Below are positions 46,263-57,028 of a stretch of 64,000 nucleotides of DNA, piece after piece; within the stretch, counting starts at the first letter, position 1, and each line of letters starts with the position of its first letter. Under the pieces are notes generated by a model. That model saw only the letters and a program-made list of their open reading frames with translations, did no database searches and was not told where the DNA came from. Source of the DNA: Pempheris klunzingeri (lineage: Eukaryota; Chordata; Actinopteri; Acropomatiformes; Pempheridae); assembly GCF_042242105.1 (NCBI RefSeq), contig NC_092031.1:18953662-19017661 (forward strand), given 5' to 3'. The position numbers and the translations under genes are program-made.

Positions 46263-46799
46263 ATTTTTATAGAAGGTTTGAACAGAAGACAATTAGCAAC
46301 TTGGTGTTGGCCATCTTGGCTTCCCACTGGGTAGCAGTGTATGAGATGATGCAGTAGCATCCACTGTAGTGGCTGATGTGCAACTATGCCATCAAAACTC
46401 ATGCATATACAAAAAAACAGCTTTTGAATAGCTGTACACTGCAGTGACCTCTATGCATGAAAGGGTTAAACATCTGAAGTTGAGCCACTCAGGCAAGTTA
46501 AACTGATGTAAAAAACGATAATACAGGGAAAACAACAATCCTCTATACGTCAATAAATAAAGCCTGGAATGAAAATACAATAAACCAGCATCTATTTTAA
46601 AGTGCAACAAGTCAGTCAGTCAGTCAGTCAGTCCCATGGCAGGACAGCACAGTCCATTCACATACGTGTTCATTTTATTTTAGCCAACTTTCATGAAGCA
46701 AACACTAAAGCTGGGTTTATGAGCATACAAATCCAAACCAGCTAACTAACATTTATCTGAGGCTAGCTGAGCTCGCTAGCAGGACAAATAACAAACAAA

Positions 46800-47859
46800 C
46801 TTGCTGACAAGAACTAAGAGAAGAGACCATATTTCTCCTGTACTGGCTTCTCTTCATTGGCTTCCAGTAAAATCCAGAATAGAGTTTAAAATCCTTCTCC
46901 TCACCTACAAGGCTCTTAAGGGTCAGACTCCATCATATCTTAAAGAACTCATAGTACCCTACTACCCCACTAGAGCACTGCGCTCCCAGAATGCAGGCCT
47001 ACTGGTGGTTCCTAAAGTCCTCAAAAGTAGTGATGGAGCCAGAGCTTTCAGCTATCAGGCTCCTCTCCTGTGGAATCTCCTTCCAGTTTGGGTTTGGGGG
47101 GCAGACACCCTCTCTACATCTAAGAGTAGACTAAAAACCTTCCTTTTTGATAAAGCTTATAGTTCAGGGCTGGATCAGGCTTTGAACCAGCCCCTAGTTA
47201 TGCTGCTATAGGCTTAGACTGCCGGGGGACTCCCATGGGCTCCTCTCTCCTCCCCTTCCTCTCCATCCTTATGCTTCATGTCTCTTTAATGTCTGTTACT
47301 AACTTGTTATCTTCCCTGGATCCTTTCTGTGCTTTTCTCATCTCTCAGATTCTTTTGGATCCTGGTCCTGGTTCTCCTGCTGTGGTTCTCTGGTTCCTGT
47401 GGATCCTGGTCCTGGTTCTCCTGCTGTGGTTCTCTGGCTTCATGAATCACTGATGCGGATCGTCGGCCAATTGTCATGTTTTTCAATGCTAGCATAGTGC
47501 TAATTTCTCACATTCCTATTGTCAGTGCTATAGTTGCTGTTAATATGTTGGTTGCTGTTTGTGTTTTCTCTCTCTGTCTCTCTCTCTCTCTCTCTCTGTC
47601 CAACCTCCACCCAACACGGACCCGGACAGAAAGCCGCCCACATCTGAGCCTGGTTCTGTTCGAGGTTTCTTACCGTTAAAGGGGAGTTTTTCCTGCATCT
47701 GTTTCCTAATATAATATCTGATGCTGCTCATGTGGGGATTCTTAAATCCTTAATGTTGAATTCCTGAATCGTTGGGTATCTCTCTTAATTAAAGAGTTTG
47801 GTCTAGAGCTGCTCTTTATGGAAAGGGTCTTGAGATAATACTGTTATGAATTGGCACTA

Positions 47860-47891
<32 letters not shown>

Positions 47892-47893
47892 CT
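46800..47893 (+). mobile_element. L2 LINE, ORF2 C-terminus and 3' UTR
   Basis: The frame 46801-47211 gives RTKRRDHISPVLASLHWLPV, ALKGQTPSYLKELIVPYYPT, SRLKTFLFDKAYSSGLDQAL and a stop. This is the intact C-terminus of L2 ORF2. It is followed by the (CT)n-bearing 3' UTR and the TTGA tail. The 5' end is truncated in the thumb-connection region. Confidence 0.88.
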
Positions 47894-47899
47894 TGCTAA

Positions 47900-48890
47900 A
47901 AACTCGGCGTTACACCTCCCCTCATCCATGCCACATCACAAACAAATGCCTTACCTTTATCCTTTGATTGTTTTTCTTCCTCCTGCTGTTTGCCATTAAT
48001 GTCCTCACTAAGGGGAATGATGAGTAGTTATTATCATTCCCATCGTACCTGTCGGCACGTCACTCGCTGCCTGACAGTGCAGTCCAACGATTGTGACTTA
48101 ACCATGGGACTTAATTAACTACATAAATTTTTTAGCATATAAGGGATATAATAAACACATGAGATAGCTACAGATAAAGACAGGTAATTATAATTCTCCA
48201 CAGATGAGGCTGAACATGCAACTTGGGGGCCCTATGCATTTGCATAGTCCACATATAGCAAGAAACGGCTCTAAGTGTGCCGTTCCCCGCCAACGCAGTG
48301 GCTCAACGGACCCTTGCCTTGCCGCCATCCGAGCTGGACCCAAACCTGCCAGGAGGACATACACACACTAATCGTTCGCTAAGCGATCTCAAGTAAGAGG
48401 CTTGTGTCTGCAGAGACAGTTTAGAATTTAAGTATGTTGTTGCTATAAGTTTGTTAAACTATAAGCTAAATTGCCGTACCACCGTGTCCTGTTACAAAGA
48501 CTGTGTTTGCTGCTGGTTTTCTTTTCTGTGTTGGTTTGTGCAATCCCAGGCAGGGGATTTAGTTGTGTTGATAACCGACACGTGGAGAGCCAGTAAATGT
48601 TATTTTATCAGTTAAAGGACCAGCGCCGCCATCGGTGAATCAGTTACTGATCGTGCTGCTCAGTGATAAAATAGACGGTTATGGTGCGTTCCTGTGACAG
48701 TTAAAGACCCTCTTTGCAGTGTTTTTGAGTGCTTTCCTTTCCTTTCTTTCTTCTCACTAACCCACACTTTTACATTTACACACACACATACATGCACGTG
48801 TGGTACGTGGTAAATAGTTATGTGGATTCAATGTGCCTTGATGTGTTAGTAATGCCTTGGGGCTCCAGCAGGGGGCGAACACGGACTTTT
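47900..48890. other. Unclassified DNA, possibly part of an LTR-type element
   Basis: No coding homology is visible. 'gttccccgccaacgcagtgg' and the splice-like 'tctcaagtaagagg' resemble non-coding leader sequence, but nothing is decisive. Confidence 0.3.
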
Positions 48891-48895
48891 CCCCT

Positions 48896-48956
48896 CACTA
48901 AATACAGTCGAGTGAGCGGACAAGCAGCGTGTTGTGCTTCTTCACCATTCTCCCCT
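48896..48956 (+). repeat. 61-bp direct repeat, copy 1
   Basis: A 61-base segment ('cactaaatacagtcgagtga' to 'ccattctcccct') identical to 49298-49358. Homology resumes after a 10-11 base interruption with 'cctttttaagg'. Confidence 0.9.
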
Positions 48957-49297
48957 TGCTATTCCCCTTTTTAAGGTATTTTGTGCCGAACACAAAACGA
49001 TGTTAAACTAAAACATGTTTATGACATCTTTTCTATGTCTTAGCTTGTATAAGAGTTTGTGTTTTGTAATCTTTTGTAATCTTGTAATCTGAAGAGTCTA
49101 CAGAAACGTGGTGGATAAGATAACGATTAGCAACCTCGTGGTCCCTGTTTGAAGTTTGATTGTGTTAAGTTATTGCTAGTCATGTAACTATGTCATGTTT
49201 ACAGTCATAAGCGCAGTGTAAAACTCATATGCTAATTAGTTCATATATATTTTTGTTTTCAATGTATTTGCTAAAAACTGTAGAGTTTTCCGGTGTA

Positions 49298-49358
49298 CAC
49301 TAAATACAGTCGAGTGAGCGGACAAGCAGCGTGTTGTGCTTCTTCACCATTCTCCCCT
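49298..49358 (+). repeat. 61-bp direct repeat, copy 2
   Basis: The identical second copy, with a start-to-start distance of 402 bases. It is followed by 'cctttttaaggg' and then the tandem array at 49431. Confidence 0.9.
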
Positions 49359-49430
49359 CCTTTTTAAGGGCACAACACACGCACCTCTACCGATCCTTAT
49401 AGGCACGGTCTGCGCCATTACACAGTCAGC

Positions 49431-49645
49431 CTCTAGTGTTTAGACTTGTAATTACAGCCGTTACTACACACTCAGCAGTATCCTGCCTCTAGTGATTAAG
49501 CAGTAATTGCAGTCACCATTACACACTCAGTGCTGTCCTACACCCTAGTGTAGACCAGTGATTGCAGTCGCTATTACACACTCAGCAATGCCCTACCTCT
49601 AGTGTTCAGACTAGTGATTACAGCTTCTACTGTACTCTTGTTCCC
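49431..49645. repeat. ~55-bp minisatellite, four diverged units
   Basis: Units begin at CTCTAGTG or CCCTAGTG at 49431, 49487, 49543 and 49597 (periods 56, 56, 54). Each contains 'attacagccgttactacaca'-like and 'ctcagcagtatcct'-like blocks. Confidence 0.85.
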
Positions 49646-50328
49646 TCTGTTCAACTCTTCGACATACTCACTCGCGTGATTATGTCACCATCCTGCTGCC
49701 TCCCCCTCACCTGGTTATTGGTCCCTGATTGGTTATTGGATTATGTGTACTGCATATGGTGTGAGTAAATGTATTTACTTACAGTAAATGTATTTAGTCC
49801 TTGGTAATAATGTTTGTCTTCAAATTAGTATTTAATGTAGGTCTTTTATCTTTATCTTATCTTTTATACTAAACCTTGCTTTTCTATTCATTCATTATTA
49901 TCCTTTTTTAACTACTGCCCTACTGGACTTATTACACAGATAAACAGGCTGTGTGTGAGCTGTGTGCACAGTATGAATGAGTGTGTGTGACAGGCTGAAG
50001 CAGACAGATACATGTGTCACCAGAGTTATGGCAGCAGAGGGTAACACTCTTCATATGAACACTGTCAACAACATTGCCTGCATGTCCGTCATAAAATTCA
50101 CTTCTTACACTAAGCCATGGAAGTTGTTTCGACACTTTATTGCCCATTCTTCCACTCAGAAAACTGCAGAATTCTTTGTAGGTGTGGTTTTGAAATCAAA
50201 TCAGCGTGAGCTACAGCAAAAAGGACTGAGAAATGATCAGGTGGTTTGAGTTTTTCAGGTTGAAAACACTTGACTTTAATTTCTCCATTTTCTTCTTTTT
50301 CTCCAAATTTTTTATAAATCAAATTCTA

Positions 50329-50447
50329 TTATGCCCTGCCCCTTCTCCACATGTTGTAGGGAATGGTAATGATGAACACAGGGAAAAGAAACCCAATCAC
50401 TGCTGACAAGCCAATCAGCACCTCCATTTGATTATTCTTCTCTGAAA
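50329..50447 (-). CDS. Putative terminal exon encoding a membrane anchor
   Basis: On the minus strand a 3' splice acceptor (ctctctgcag, plus 50448-50457) opens a frame of 38 residues ending in TAA at 50331-50329. It contains a strongly hydrophobic segment (VLIGLSAVIGFLFPVFIITI) followed by a short basic tail (YNMWRRGRA). That is a single-pass type I anchor, as in the last exon of many surface proteins. The phase (2 bases, then codons) fits a spliced exon. The only other gene-like exon nearby on this strand is the ENPP7-like exon at 53489-53731, and fish ENPP7-like ectoenzymes can end in such an anchor, so the two may belong together. Whether it is expressed is unknown. Confidence 0.5.
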
Positions 50448-50924
50448 CTGCAGAGAGAATATGCACACAACCAGGTGACTCAGCAAAGAACACACTCAAA
50501 CAGGACACTCACAGAAAATAACTATTTGTCTCATAGATCCTAAAACAATAACTTTGTACAAACTGATAAGATAGGACTTTACTGCTGTTAGATAATGGAA
50601 CAATAAATGTTAACCTTGTGAGGTTCTCTTTTTATTGAGACCTGGTCAAAGTGTTGCATTGTTTGCTATTGCTAAACACTATTGGCACTGTAACTGTGAT
50701 AAGGATGGGTATTTTCACCTCCACTCATCACAATTAAAGTTGACAAAATGATCTTAATACTAATACTGAATACTAATGTGTCCCGGAGCATTCAACAGCA
50801 TCCCAATGAAGTGGTTGGCTCAGCTGTCATGAAGATGGCTCGGTTGTCATCACATGACCAAAGTATGGAACTTGAAATGATAACAGGTGGCAATATAGGA
50901 GAAAATCTGGCCCTATGAACAGCC

Positions 50925-51478
50925 ATAGACTATAAAACAAGTGCACGCAGCCACCGTGATGTCACCCACTGGTTTGTGGACTTCTGCTCTGAATCCTCCA
51001 GTTTGCATTTTGATCGTCGCCATCTTGGGTTTTTGAGTCTGAAGGTTTTTTGTTTCTGTGATTGGTTAAATTTAGGCATGACCCTCCTCTGATTGGTTAG
51101 TGAGCAGGTGGCCCATCCTAAAGCCCTCCCTCTTCCTTTTGTATTTTCCTCTAAATGGGACCATCATTTACTAAATGAACATCCTGCTGTGTAGAAGAAG
51201 ACCGTAAACTAGCAACTGAGACCATAAACTCATCAGGAAAATGTTTACTGAGCTAATAAATCAGGACAGAAGTCAGCTCATTTTCTCATTGACTTCCATC
51301 CAATCAGACCTCTGTTTGGAGCCAGTGGAGTCGAGAGATTAAGAGAATGCAGATTTAAGGCTCTTCAGCATTGGCTTCACTGTTCAGACCCAGATGACGC
51401 AACACTTCTTTATACAGACTGTGATACGGACCAATTAGAGGACACCAACACTTCTTTATACAGACTGTGATACCGGAG
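50925..51478. mobile_element. MITE-like repeat with duplicated right end
   Basis: The left end has 'catagactataaaacaag'. The right end has 'cttctttatacagactgtg', whose reverse (cacagtctgtataaagaag) resembles it. The right end occurs twice, at about 51406-51425 and 51450-51473. No coding capacity. I recall the sequence class as a common fish repeat. Confidence 0.55.
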
Positions 51479-51835
51479 GTCATCAAACTCATTTATTGAC
51501 ATGGTGCACAATAAAGTTTAGCTTGGCTATTGGAGTCCGTCGTGATGCCATAGTTTGGGAGGAGTAGGACTTCTGATGAGCTGATGAGAAATGACAGCTG
51601 AGCACAGAGTGCAGCACAGAGGAGAACAGATGTAAAGTCTGACAACAGCCAGATTCTGGGGTCCATTTTCCCTCCCTGATGCCTGAGTATCAGCAGAATA
51701 GCAAAAAACATCATTGTACAGCATCTGGCATCTCCATCACAGAGCACTGTATGGTGCTAACAAGTTGTGGTGAAAATGCATTTACACAAATTTTTTTGCA
51801 GTCATTATGTTTCTAACTCTGGGTCCTATCTGTCA

Positions 51836-52150
51836 GTGCTATAGCTGCTGTTAGTATGTTGGTTGCTGTTTGTGTTGTTTCTCTCTCTGTCTCTCTCTCT
51901 CTCTCTCTGTCCAAACTCCACTCAACATGGATCCTGACAGAAAGAACAACATCTGAGCCTGGTCCTGTTCAAGGTTTCTTTCCGTTAAAGGGGAGTTTTT
52001 CCTGCCACTGTTGCCTAACTTTGAATTCCTGAATCGTTGGGTCTCTCTCTAATTAAAGAGTTTGGTTTAGACCTGCTCTTTATGGAAAGCGTTGAGATAA
52101 CGCTGTTATGAATTGGCACTATATAAATAAAGATTGATTGATTAATTGAT
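51836..52150 (+). mobile_element. L2 LINE 3' UTR
   Basis: It has a (CT)n stretch, 'gttaaaggggagtttttcct' and 'gaattcctgaatcgttgggt', and the TTGA tail to 52150. The part between 52017 and 52020 lacks the 'aatataatatctgatgctgc' block present in other copies, a small internal deletion. Confidence 0.85.
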
Positions 52151-52159
52151 CTGTCCTGG

Positions 52160-53480
52160 TGTCTAAATGAGTGGTAGGTACTAAAAGTAAGGGAATTGGT
52201 CCAGTAGATCACCTCAGCCAGCAGCCACCAAACAAACTACAATGGCTGCAATGTCAACTGCACCTGATCAAAGTAGGTCCACTAAAAGTCAAAAGTCCTC
52301 TCCACTGATCTTTGTGTTGTGCATCTTGGGTAGAGTTTAAATGCAGCTAATGGCCAGTATGAGTGGGTTTACAGTATGGTCTCTGTGCTTCTGTCTTCCT
52401 TACATGGACATATGTGAGCGTCAGCATACCATGGTCCCCCTACTGAAAAACAAAAGACACCAGTCTCTGTCAGGGGACAACTTTCAAGTCCTGGATGTTG
52501 TGGAAAAAGTCTCTAGTTTTCTTAATTTGATGAGCCAACTCCATGACTGTAGTTGTTGTTTACATCTGTTGCTGTTTAGCCTTTTACAGTCAGTCTATTA
52601 GTTTTTTAATCTTAACCTTTTAACCTTTACACACAAGTCTTTTATGGCTGTTTATGAGGAAATGCTTTTTTAGGCTGCAGGTAATTCTTTTTTTGAGGTT
52701 AGCTTTGGGTACAAATTGGCAGCAAGGCTCATTTGCTGCACTGTGTCCAACTTTGACAGCATTCATGTTTAAATGGCTGGGACCCCTACCAGCCAGTAGA
52801 ACTCGTGAGGCCTTTTGACTGAAAGGGCCACAAGGTTTAGAAAGGTGTCACTGAAGGGATACAAACAAAGGTCAGGGCACTTAGTAGGGAAGGAACTGAA
52901 GCAAAATGGTCAAAGCCCCTACTGGCAAAAGCACATGTGTAAACAACCATTTTTTCAGATGTTTGTGGGCCTTGTTAGTACAGTGATTCATCAACATGGT
53001 CATGTCCGTTGGTGGTTCAGGGCCACTTGGGAAACCTCGGTGGACTCCTGACCATCGCAACACACTTTTTGGAATTATTGTACATTTAAGAAGAGACTTT
53101 CCGTTATGTCCGTATCCATGCGAAAAACCATCTGTCAGGCTCAGGTGTGGGCGCCGTTGGAGCAGGTGGCAGTCCCATAATCTGAATATTGTGCGTCATT
53201 TTAAGTCTTTGACATCTTTAATTTCTTATTATTTTTCGTTGTTCTTTCACTGTAACTAAGCAAACTTCATCTGCTGATGAAGAGTATGAGATGCTGTTAA
53301 AAGCTCAGGAAGAAGCCTGTAAGTGGACCTGAGGTTAGGATGTGTCAAAGTAAGTCATCACAATCAACTTTTTAAGCTGTGCTTCATGACACAGCTTGAC
53401 ATTGGTAGATTTAGCAGTATTCTGTGTATTGACAATTGTCTGACTCTAAATAAATAAACAAGTTTTGTTCATATATTTGT
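52160..53480. other. No recognised gene
   Basis: One weak exon-like stretch on the plus strand (about 53263-53324, ADEEYEMLLKAQEEA before 'gtaagt') has splice-like borders but no homology. Otherwise I see nothing. Confidence 0.35.
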
Positions 53481-53488
53481 ACACTTAC

Positions 53489-53731
53489 TGTCATTGTCTC
53501 CTCCTGCATTGTTCCTGGCAACCAACATGTGTTTGGTATGGTCCAGATGTCCATCATTTAGCTCTGGAATTATCCCCAGTAGATCATCAGTGGGTATACA
53601 TCAACCAGGTCAAAGGGATCAACCATCATGTTTTTCTGGAAGTCTGGATCCACGGTCCTGAAGAATGATTTCATGTCCATGACTTCATTATCAAAGCCAT
53701 GCTGTCCTTTGGTGTAGTGCAAAGGTAAAAA
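53489..53731 (-). pseudogene. ENPP7-like ectonucleotide pyrophosphatase/phosphodiesterase exon, frameshifted
   Basis: ENPP7-type enzymes are secreted or membrane-anchored phosphodiesterases; ENPP7 itself is intestinal alkaline sphingomyelinase. On the minus strand a good acceptor (tgtccatacag) precedes a frame with GQHGFDNEVMDMKSFFR, DPDFQKNMMVDPFD and DVYPLM. These are the conserved end of the catalytic domain, including the D-H-G-F/Y-D-N metal-ligand region (here Q-H-G-F-D-N). About four bases are then missing compared with the family. The sequence continues in another frame with LLGIIPELNDGHLDHTKHML up to a donor at gtaagt (plus 53483-53488). Splice sites are intact but the frame is not. 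Upstream exons were not found within the window; L2 and Tc1 elements occupy that side. It could be a young pseudogene or an assembly error. Confidence 0.75.
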
Positions 53732-54147
53732 CTGTATGGACACAGAAATGTTCACAGTTTCATGAGAAACATGGACATATTGGACATTTTTGAGCTTTAT
53801 TTCCTTAATTTCATTGAATATATACAGTGAAAGACGAGCTGAAGTACAGGATCTTAGACTTTTTCTATGCACACAAAATGCAAAGGCTTGTGCAAAGTGT
53901 GTGTACAAATTTTTTAAGATCCATGTTAGTGAGCATTTCTAAGATAATGCCAAGATAAGGCTTATCATCATGGTACTTAATGAGCATGTTTAGTACAAAA
54001 GTATGCTTCAGATGGTCACAGCATACAAGATACATTATACACCGTCCACACAGACAGCTGTTGGCATTCACACAGACAGCTGGTGACGTTCACACAAACA
54101 GCTGGTGACGTTAACACAGACTACGTGAGGCGTCCACACAGACGGCT

Positions 54148-54150
54148 CAA

Positions 54151-54182
<32 letters not shown>

Positions 54183-54302
54183 TAGCGCCAATTCATAACA
54201 ACGTTATCTCAAGACACTTTACATAAAGAGCAGGTCTAGACCAAACTCTTTAATTAGAGAGACCCAACGATTCAGGAATTCAAAGTTAAGGATTCAAGAA
54301 AC
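54148..54302 (-). mobile_element. L2 LINE 3' end
   Basis: A clean (CAAT)5 tail followed by the reversed L2 3' UTR to 'taaggattcaagaa'. Confidence 0.88.
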
Positions 54303-55089
54303 ATGAGCGGACAAGTGGACGACGGCTGTTGGCATCCACACACTGCTACAGCAGACACACTAGATTATCCACAGACACACCAGAGGGCTTTTAATTTGAA
54401 ACTAATACAGGACGTGTTGAGTTAAAAAAAAAGTTTTTTCATGTCGGTATCACATTGTGTATTGCATTTGTATTGCAGCTAATGTTAGCTACTAATGTTG
54501 CAGATTCAGCAGCAGCAATGTTGGACATTTTCTTGGTGTCTTGGTGCCTTTACATGGGTTTTACTGATGTGTACTCTGGTACACATACGTACCAGAGTGC
54601 GCAGTATGCAATAAGAAGTAAGGGTAATCCTGTGGGCAAAAATCAGAAGTGCTCAGTAATGGTGAATGGATATAGCTGGATATAGCTAAACCTTGCTTAC
54701 CCTGTTGTCTTCTGTTTTACCGCTGCAGATGTGTTTTGCCATCTCAAAATGCAGACACCACATGTTTCTTTGCCCTTAGAACAAAAGGGCTCTGTTGGCG
54801 AACTAAATCTCTCAAACTCCTCAGGTGTTTGCACCTGTGTGTAAACTGCAGCTCTGGACAGAGCTTTCAGATACCATTGGCCAATGTGTGGCACATGACC
54901 ACAACCTTTCTCAAGCCAGGCTCATCAACAGATTTGCCAGCTAAGAAAGCAGCACGCCAAAGGACCTCTCTTTTAGCCAAACCGTTGATGTTAGCTCTGC
55001 TCAGACACAGGAACTACAAATACACATCTACACGAACAGGCCTCAACCTTGACAGAACGACAGAGCTAAGCCACTGTGCATTTGGACTG

Positions 55090-55985
55090 CTTTTCTCCAA
55101 TTGATCTTCCTAAATTGGCTTCAGCAATTTCCTCATCCAAACTGTCAACATGTCTCCTAGACCCCATTACTACTAAGAACTTAAGGAAGTCCTTCCCTTA
55201 ATTAACACGTCCTTACTGAATATGATCAACCAGTCTTTACTAACAGGCTACGTACCACAGTCCTTCAAAGTAGCAGTAATTAAGCCTCTCCTGAAAAAGC
55301 CTACTCTTGATTCAGGTGTATTAGCCAACTATAGACCTTTATCCAAGCTTCCCTTTCTCTCAAAGATCCTTGAGAAAGTTATAGCCAACCAGCTGTGTAA
55401 TTTTCTAAATTCCAATAGTCTATTTGAGGATTTTCAGTCAGGTTTTAGAGCGAACCATAGCACAGAGACAGCACTGGTGAAGGTTACAAACGACCTCCTT
55501 ATGGCATCAGACAGAGGACTTCTCTCTGTATTTGTCTTGTTAGATCTGAGTGCTGCATTTGATACCATTGACCATCACATCCTATTACAGAGACTGGAAC
55601 AGTTCATTGGCATAAAAGGAACTGCATTAAGCTGGTTTAAGTCCTATTTCTCAGATCGATTTCAGTTTGTACACGTTAACAATGAGTCCTCTATCCACAC
55701 TAAAGCTACACATGGAGTTCCACAAGGTTCAGTGCTTGGACCGATACTATTTTACCTTATATATGCTTCCTCTGGGTAATATTATCAGGAAACACTCCAT
55801 TAATTTCCACTGTTATGCAACTACACTTATCAATAAAGCCAGATGAATCAGTTGGCTAAACTTCAAGTCTGCCTTAAGGACATAAAGTCCTGGATGAGCA
55901 GCAACTTTCTGCTGCTAAGCTCAGATAAAACTGAAGTTATTCTGCTCAGCCCCAGACACCTTAGGGACACCTTTTCTAACAACAT
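55090..55985 (+). mobile_element. L2 LINE reverse transcriptase core
   Basis: This is the best-preserved RT core of the L2 family here. 55222-55779 has [40 protein letters not shown], motif A ([19 protein letters not shown]) and motif B ([14 protein letters not shown]). A frameshift follows, and motif C is damaged: 'ttatgcaactacacttatca' stands where YADDTQLY is expected. It ends at about 55985 without 3' UTR or tail. Confidence 0.9.
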
Positions 55986-56029
55986 AACTGAAATGTATTT
56001 TATTTTTTTATAATCAATTTGAAAAATGC

Positions 56030-56692
56030 AAAGTGAGCAAACAGAAGAAAAATTTGAATCAATTCAATATTAGCTGTGATCACCGTTTTCCTTCAGAACA
56101 GCATCAATTCTTCAGGTAAACTTGCACACAGGTTTTGAAGGAACTCAGCAGGTAGGTTGTTCCAAACGTGTTGGTGGACTAACCACTAACTAACTAATCA
56201 CAGTTCTTTACACTGAAGATAGTTCCTGATGACATTGGCTGTATGTTTTGGGTTGTTGTTCTGCTGCGGAATAAATTTGGGGCCAATCAGACGCTCTGAT
56301 GGTATTGCATGATGGATAATTATCTGTCTGTATTTCTCAGCACTGAGGACACCATTAACTCTTCAGCGAACAAACTACCATCTGCTACAGCCAAATATTT
56401 CAAAGTTTGAGTCATCAGTCCAGCGCACCTGCTGCCATTTTTGTGCACCCCAGTTCCTCTGTTTTCGTGCATAGATGAGTCGGCCATTTCAAGTTGGAGG
56501 TTTGGCTTTTTGGCTGAATTTCTCCCATGAAGACCACTTGGGAACAGACTTCTCCAGGCAGTTGATGGTGTACCTGGGTCCTACTGGTTTCTGCTAGTTC
56601 TGAGCTGATGGCACTGCTGGACGTCTTCTGATTTCAAAGGAAAGTAAACATAATGTGTCTTTGATCTGCTGCACTAAGTTTCCTTGGCCGAC
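56030..56692 (-). mobile_element. Degenerate Tc1/mariner-like transposase fragment
   Basis: One minus-strand frame reads GPKFIPQQNNNPKHTANVIR near 56290-56225, the region of the second catalytic aspartate (normally D in QQDND, here N). Further on NNLPAEFLQNLCASLPEE near 56170-56110 is the C-terminal end. Stops are frequent and the first catalytic region is not recognisable. It is another lineage than the element at 43583. Confidence 0.7.
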
Positions 56693-56693
56693 C

Positions 56694-57024
56694 ACTCAAT
56701 CAATCAATCTTTATTTATATAGCACCAATTCATAACAGCGTTATCTCATGACGCTTTACATAAAGAGGTCTAGACCAAACTCTTTAATTAAGAGAGAGAG
56801 AGAGAGATAGGCCATATAGGCGGTTGCCTAGAGCACCAGCTGCTGGAGGGGCGCTGCCGGTAATAATTTGCATCCCCGAGTGGCGCCCCCCGTCCGTCCG
56901 TCCGCCGCTCCTGAGATGCGCGCGGACAACGATCCACAGTAGTGATTCATGAAGCCAGAGAACCAGCAGCCAGGATCCACAGGAACCTGAGAGATGATTT
57001 AAGCACAGAAAGGCTCCGGGGAAG
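56694..57024 (-). mobile_element. L2 LINE copy carrying a foreign insert
   Basis: The tail and 3' UTR (56696-56790) are followed by a non-L2 segment (56802-56935, 'ataggccatataggcggttg' and 'tggcgccccccgtccgtccg', also seen at about 30795). L2 sequence then resumes ('gtgattcatgaagccagaga', 'aggctccggggaagat') until the gypsy LTR starts at 57029. Confidence 0.75.
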
Positions 57025-57028
57025 ATAG

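Larger units (their letters stand above)
42561..46465. mobile_element. piggyBac-like element flanked by TTAA, with nested insertions
   Basis: Both ends share the 13-bp terminal inverted repeat CCCTTTCATGCAT, and each is bordered by TTAA (42557-42560 and 46466-46469). This combination is the piggyBac signature. Almost all of the 3.9 kb between is other elements: L2 (-) 42694-43435, Tc1 43583-44767 and L2 (+) 44932-46262. The original element is therefore under 1 kb (about 42561-42690 and 46266-46465 plus spacers) and codes for nothing, that is, a non-autonomous copy. Confidence 0.75.

Noticed and set aside
46127..46402. Conserved short minus-strand peptide ([19 protein letters not shown]) repeated across the window
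   Set aside because: It is the antisense translation of the conserved L2 3' UTR and appears wherever that UTR appears.
51493..51747. Minus-strand frame with a signal-peptide-like hydrophobic stretch
   Set aside because: It lies next to a MITE-like repeat and lacks splice donors, and no extracellular domain exon could be joined to it.
53263..53324. Small plus-strand exon-like piece before a gtaagt donor
   Set aside because: No homology, no partner exons, and only a weak acceptor; not enough to call a gene.
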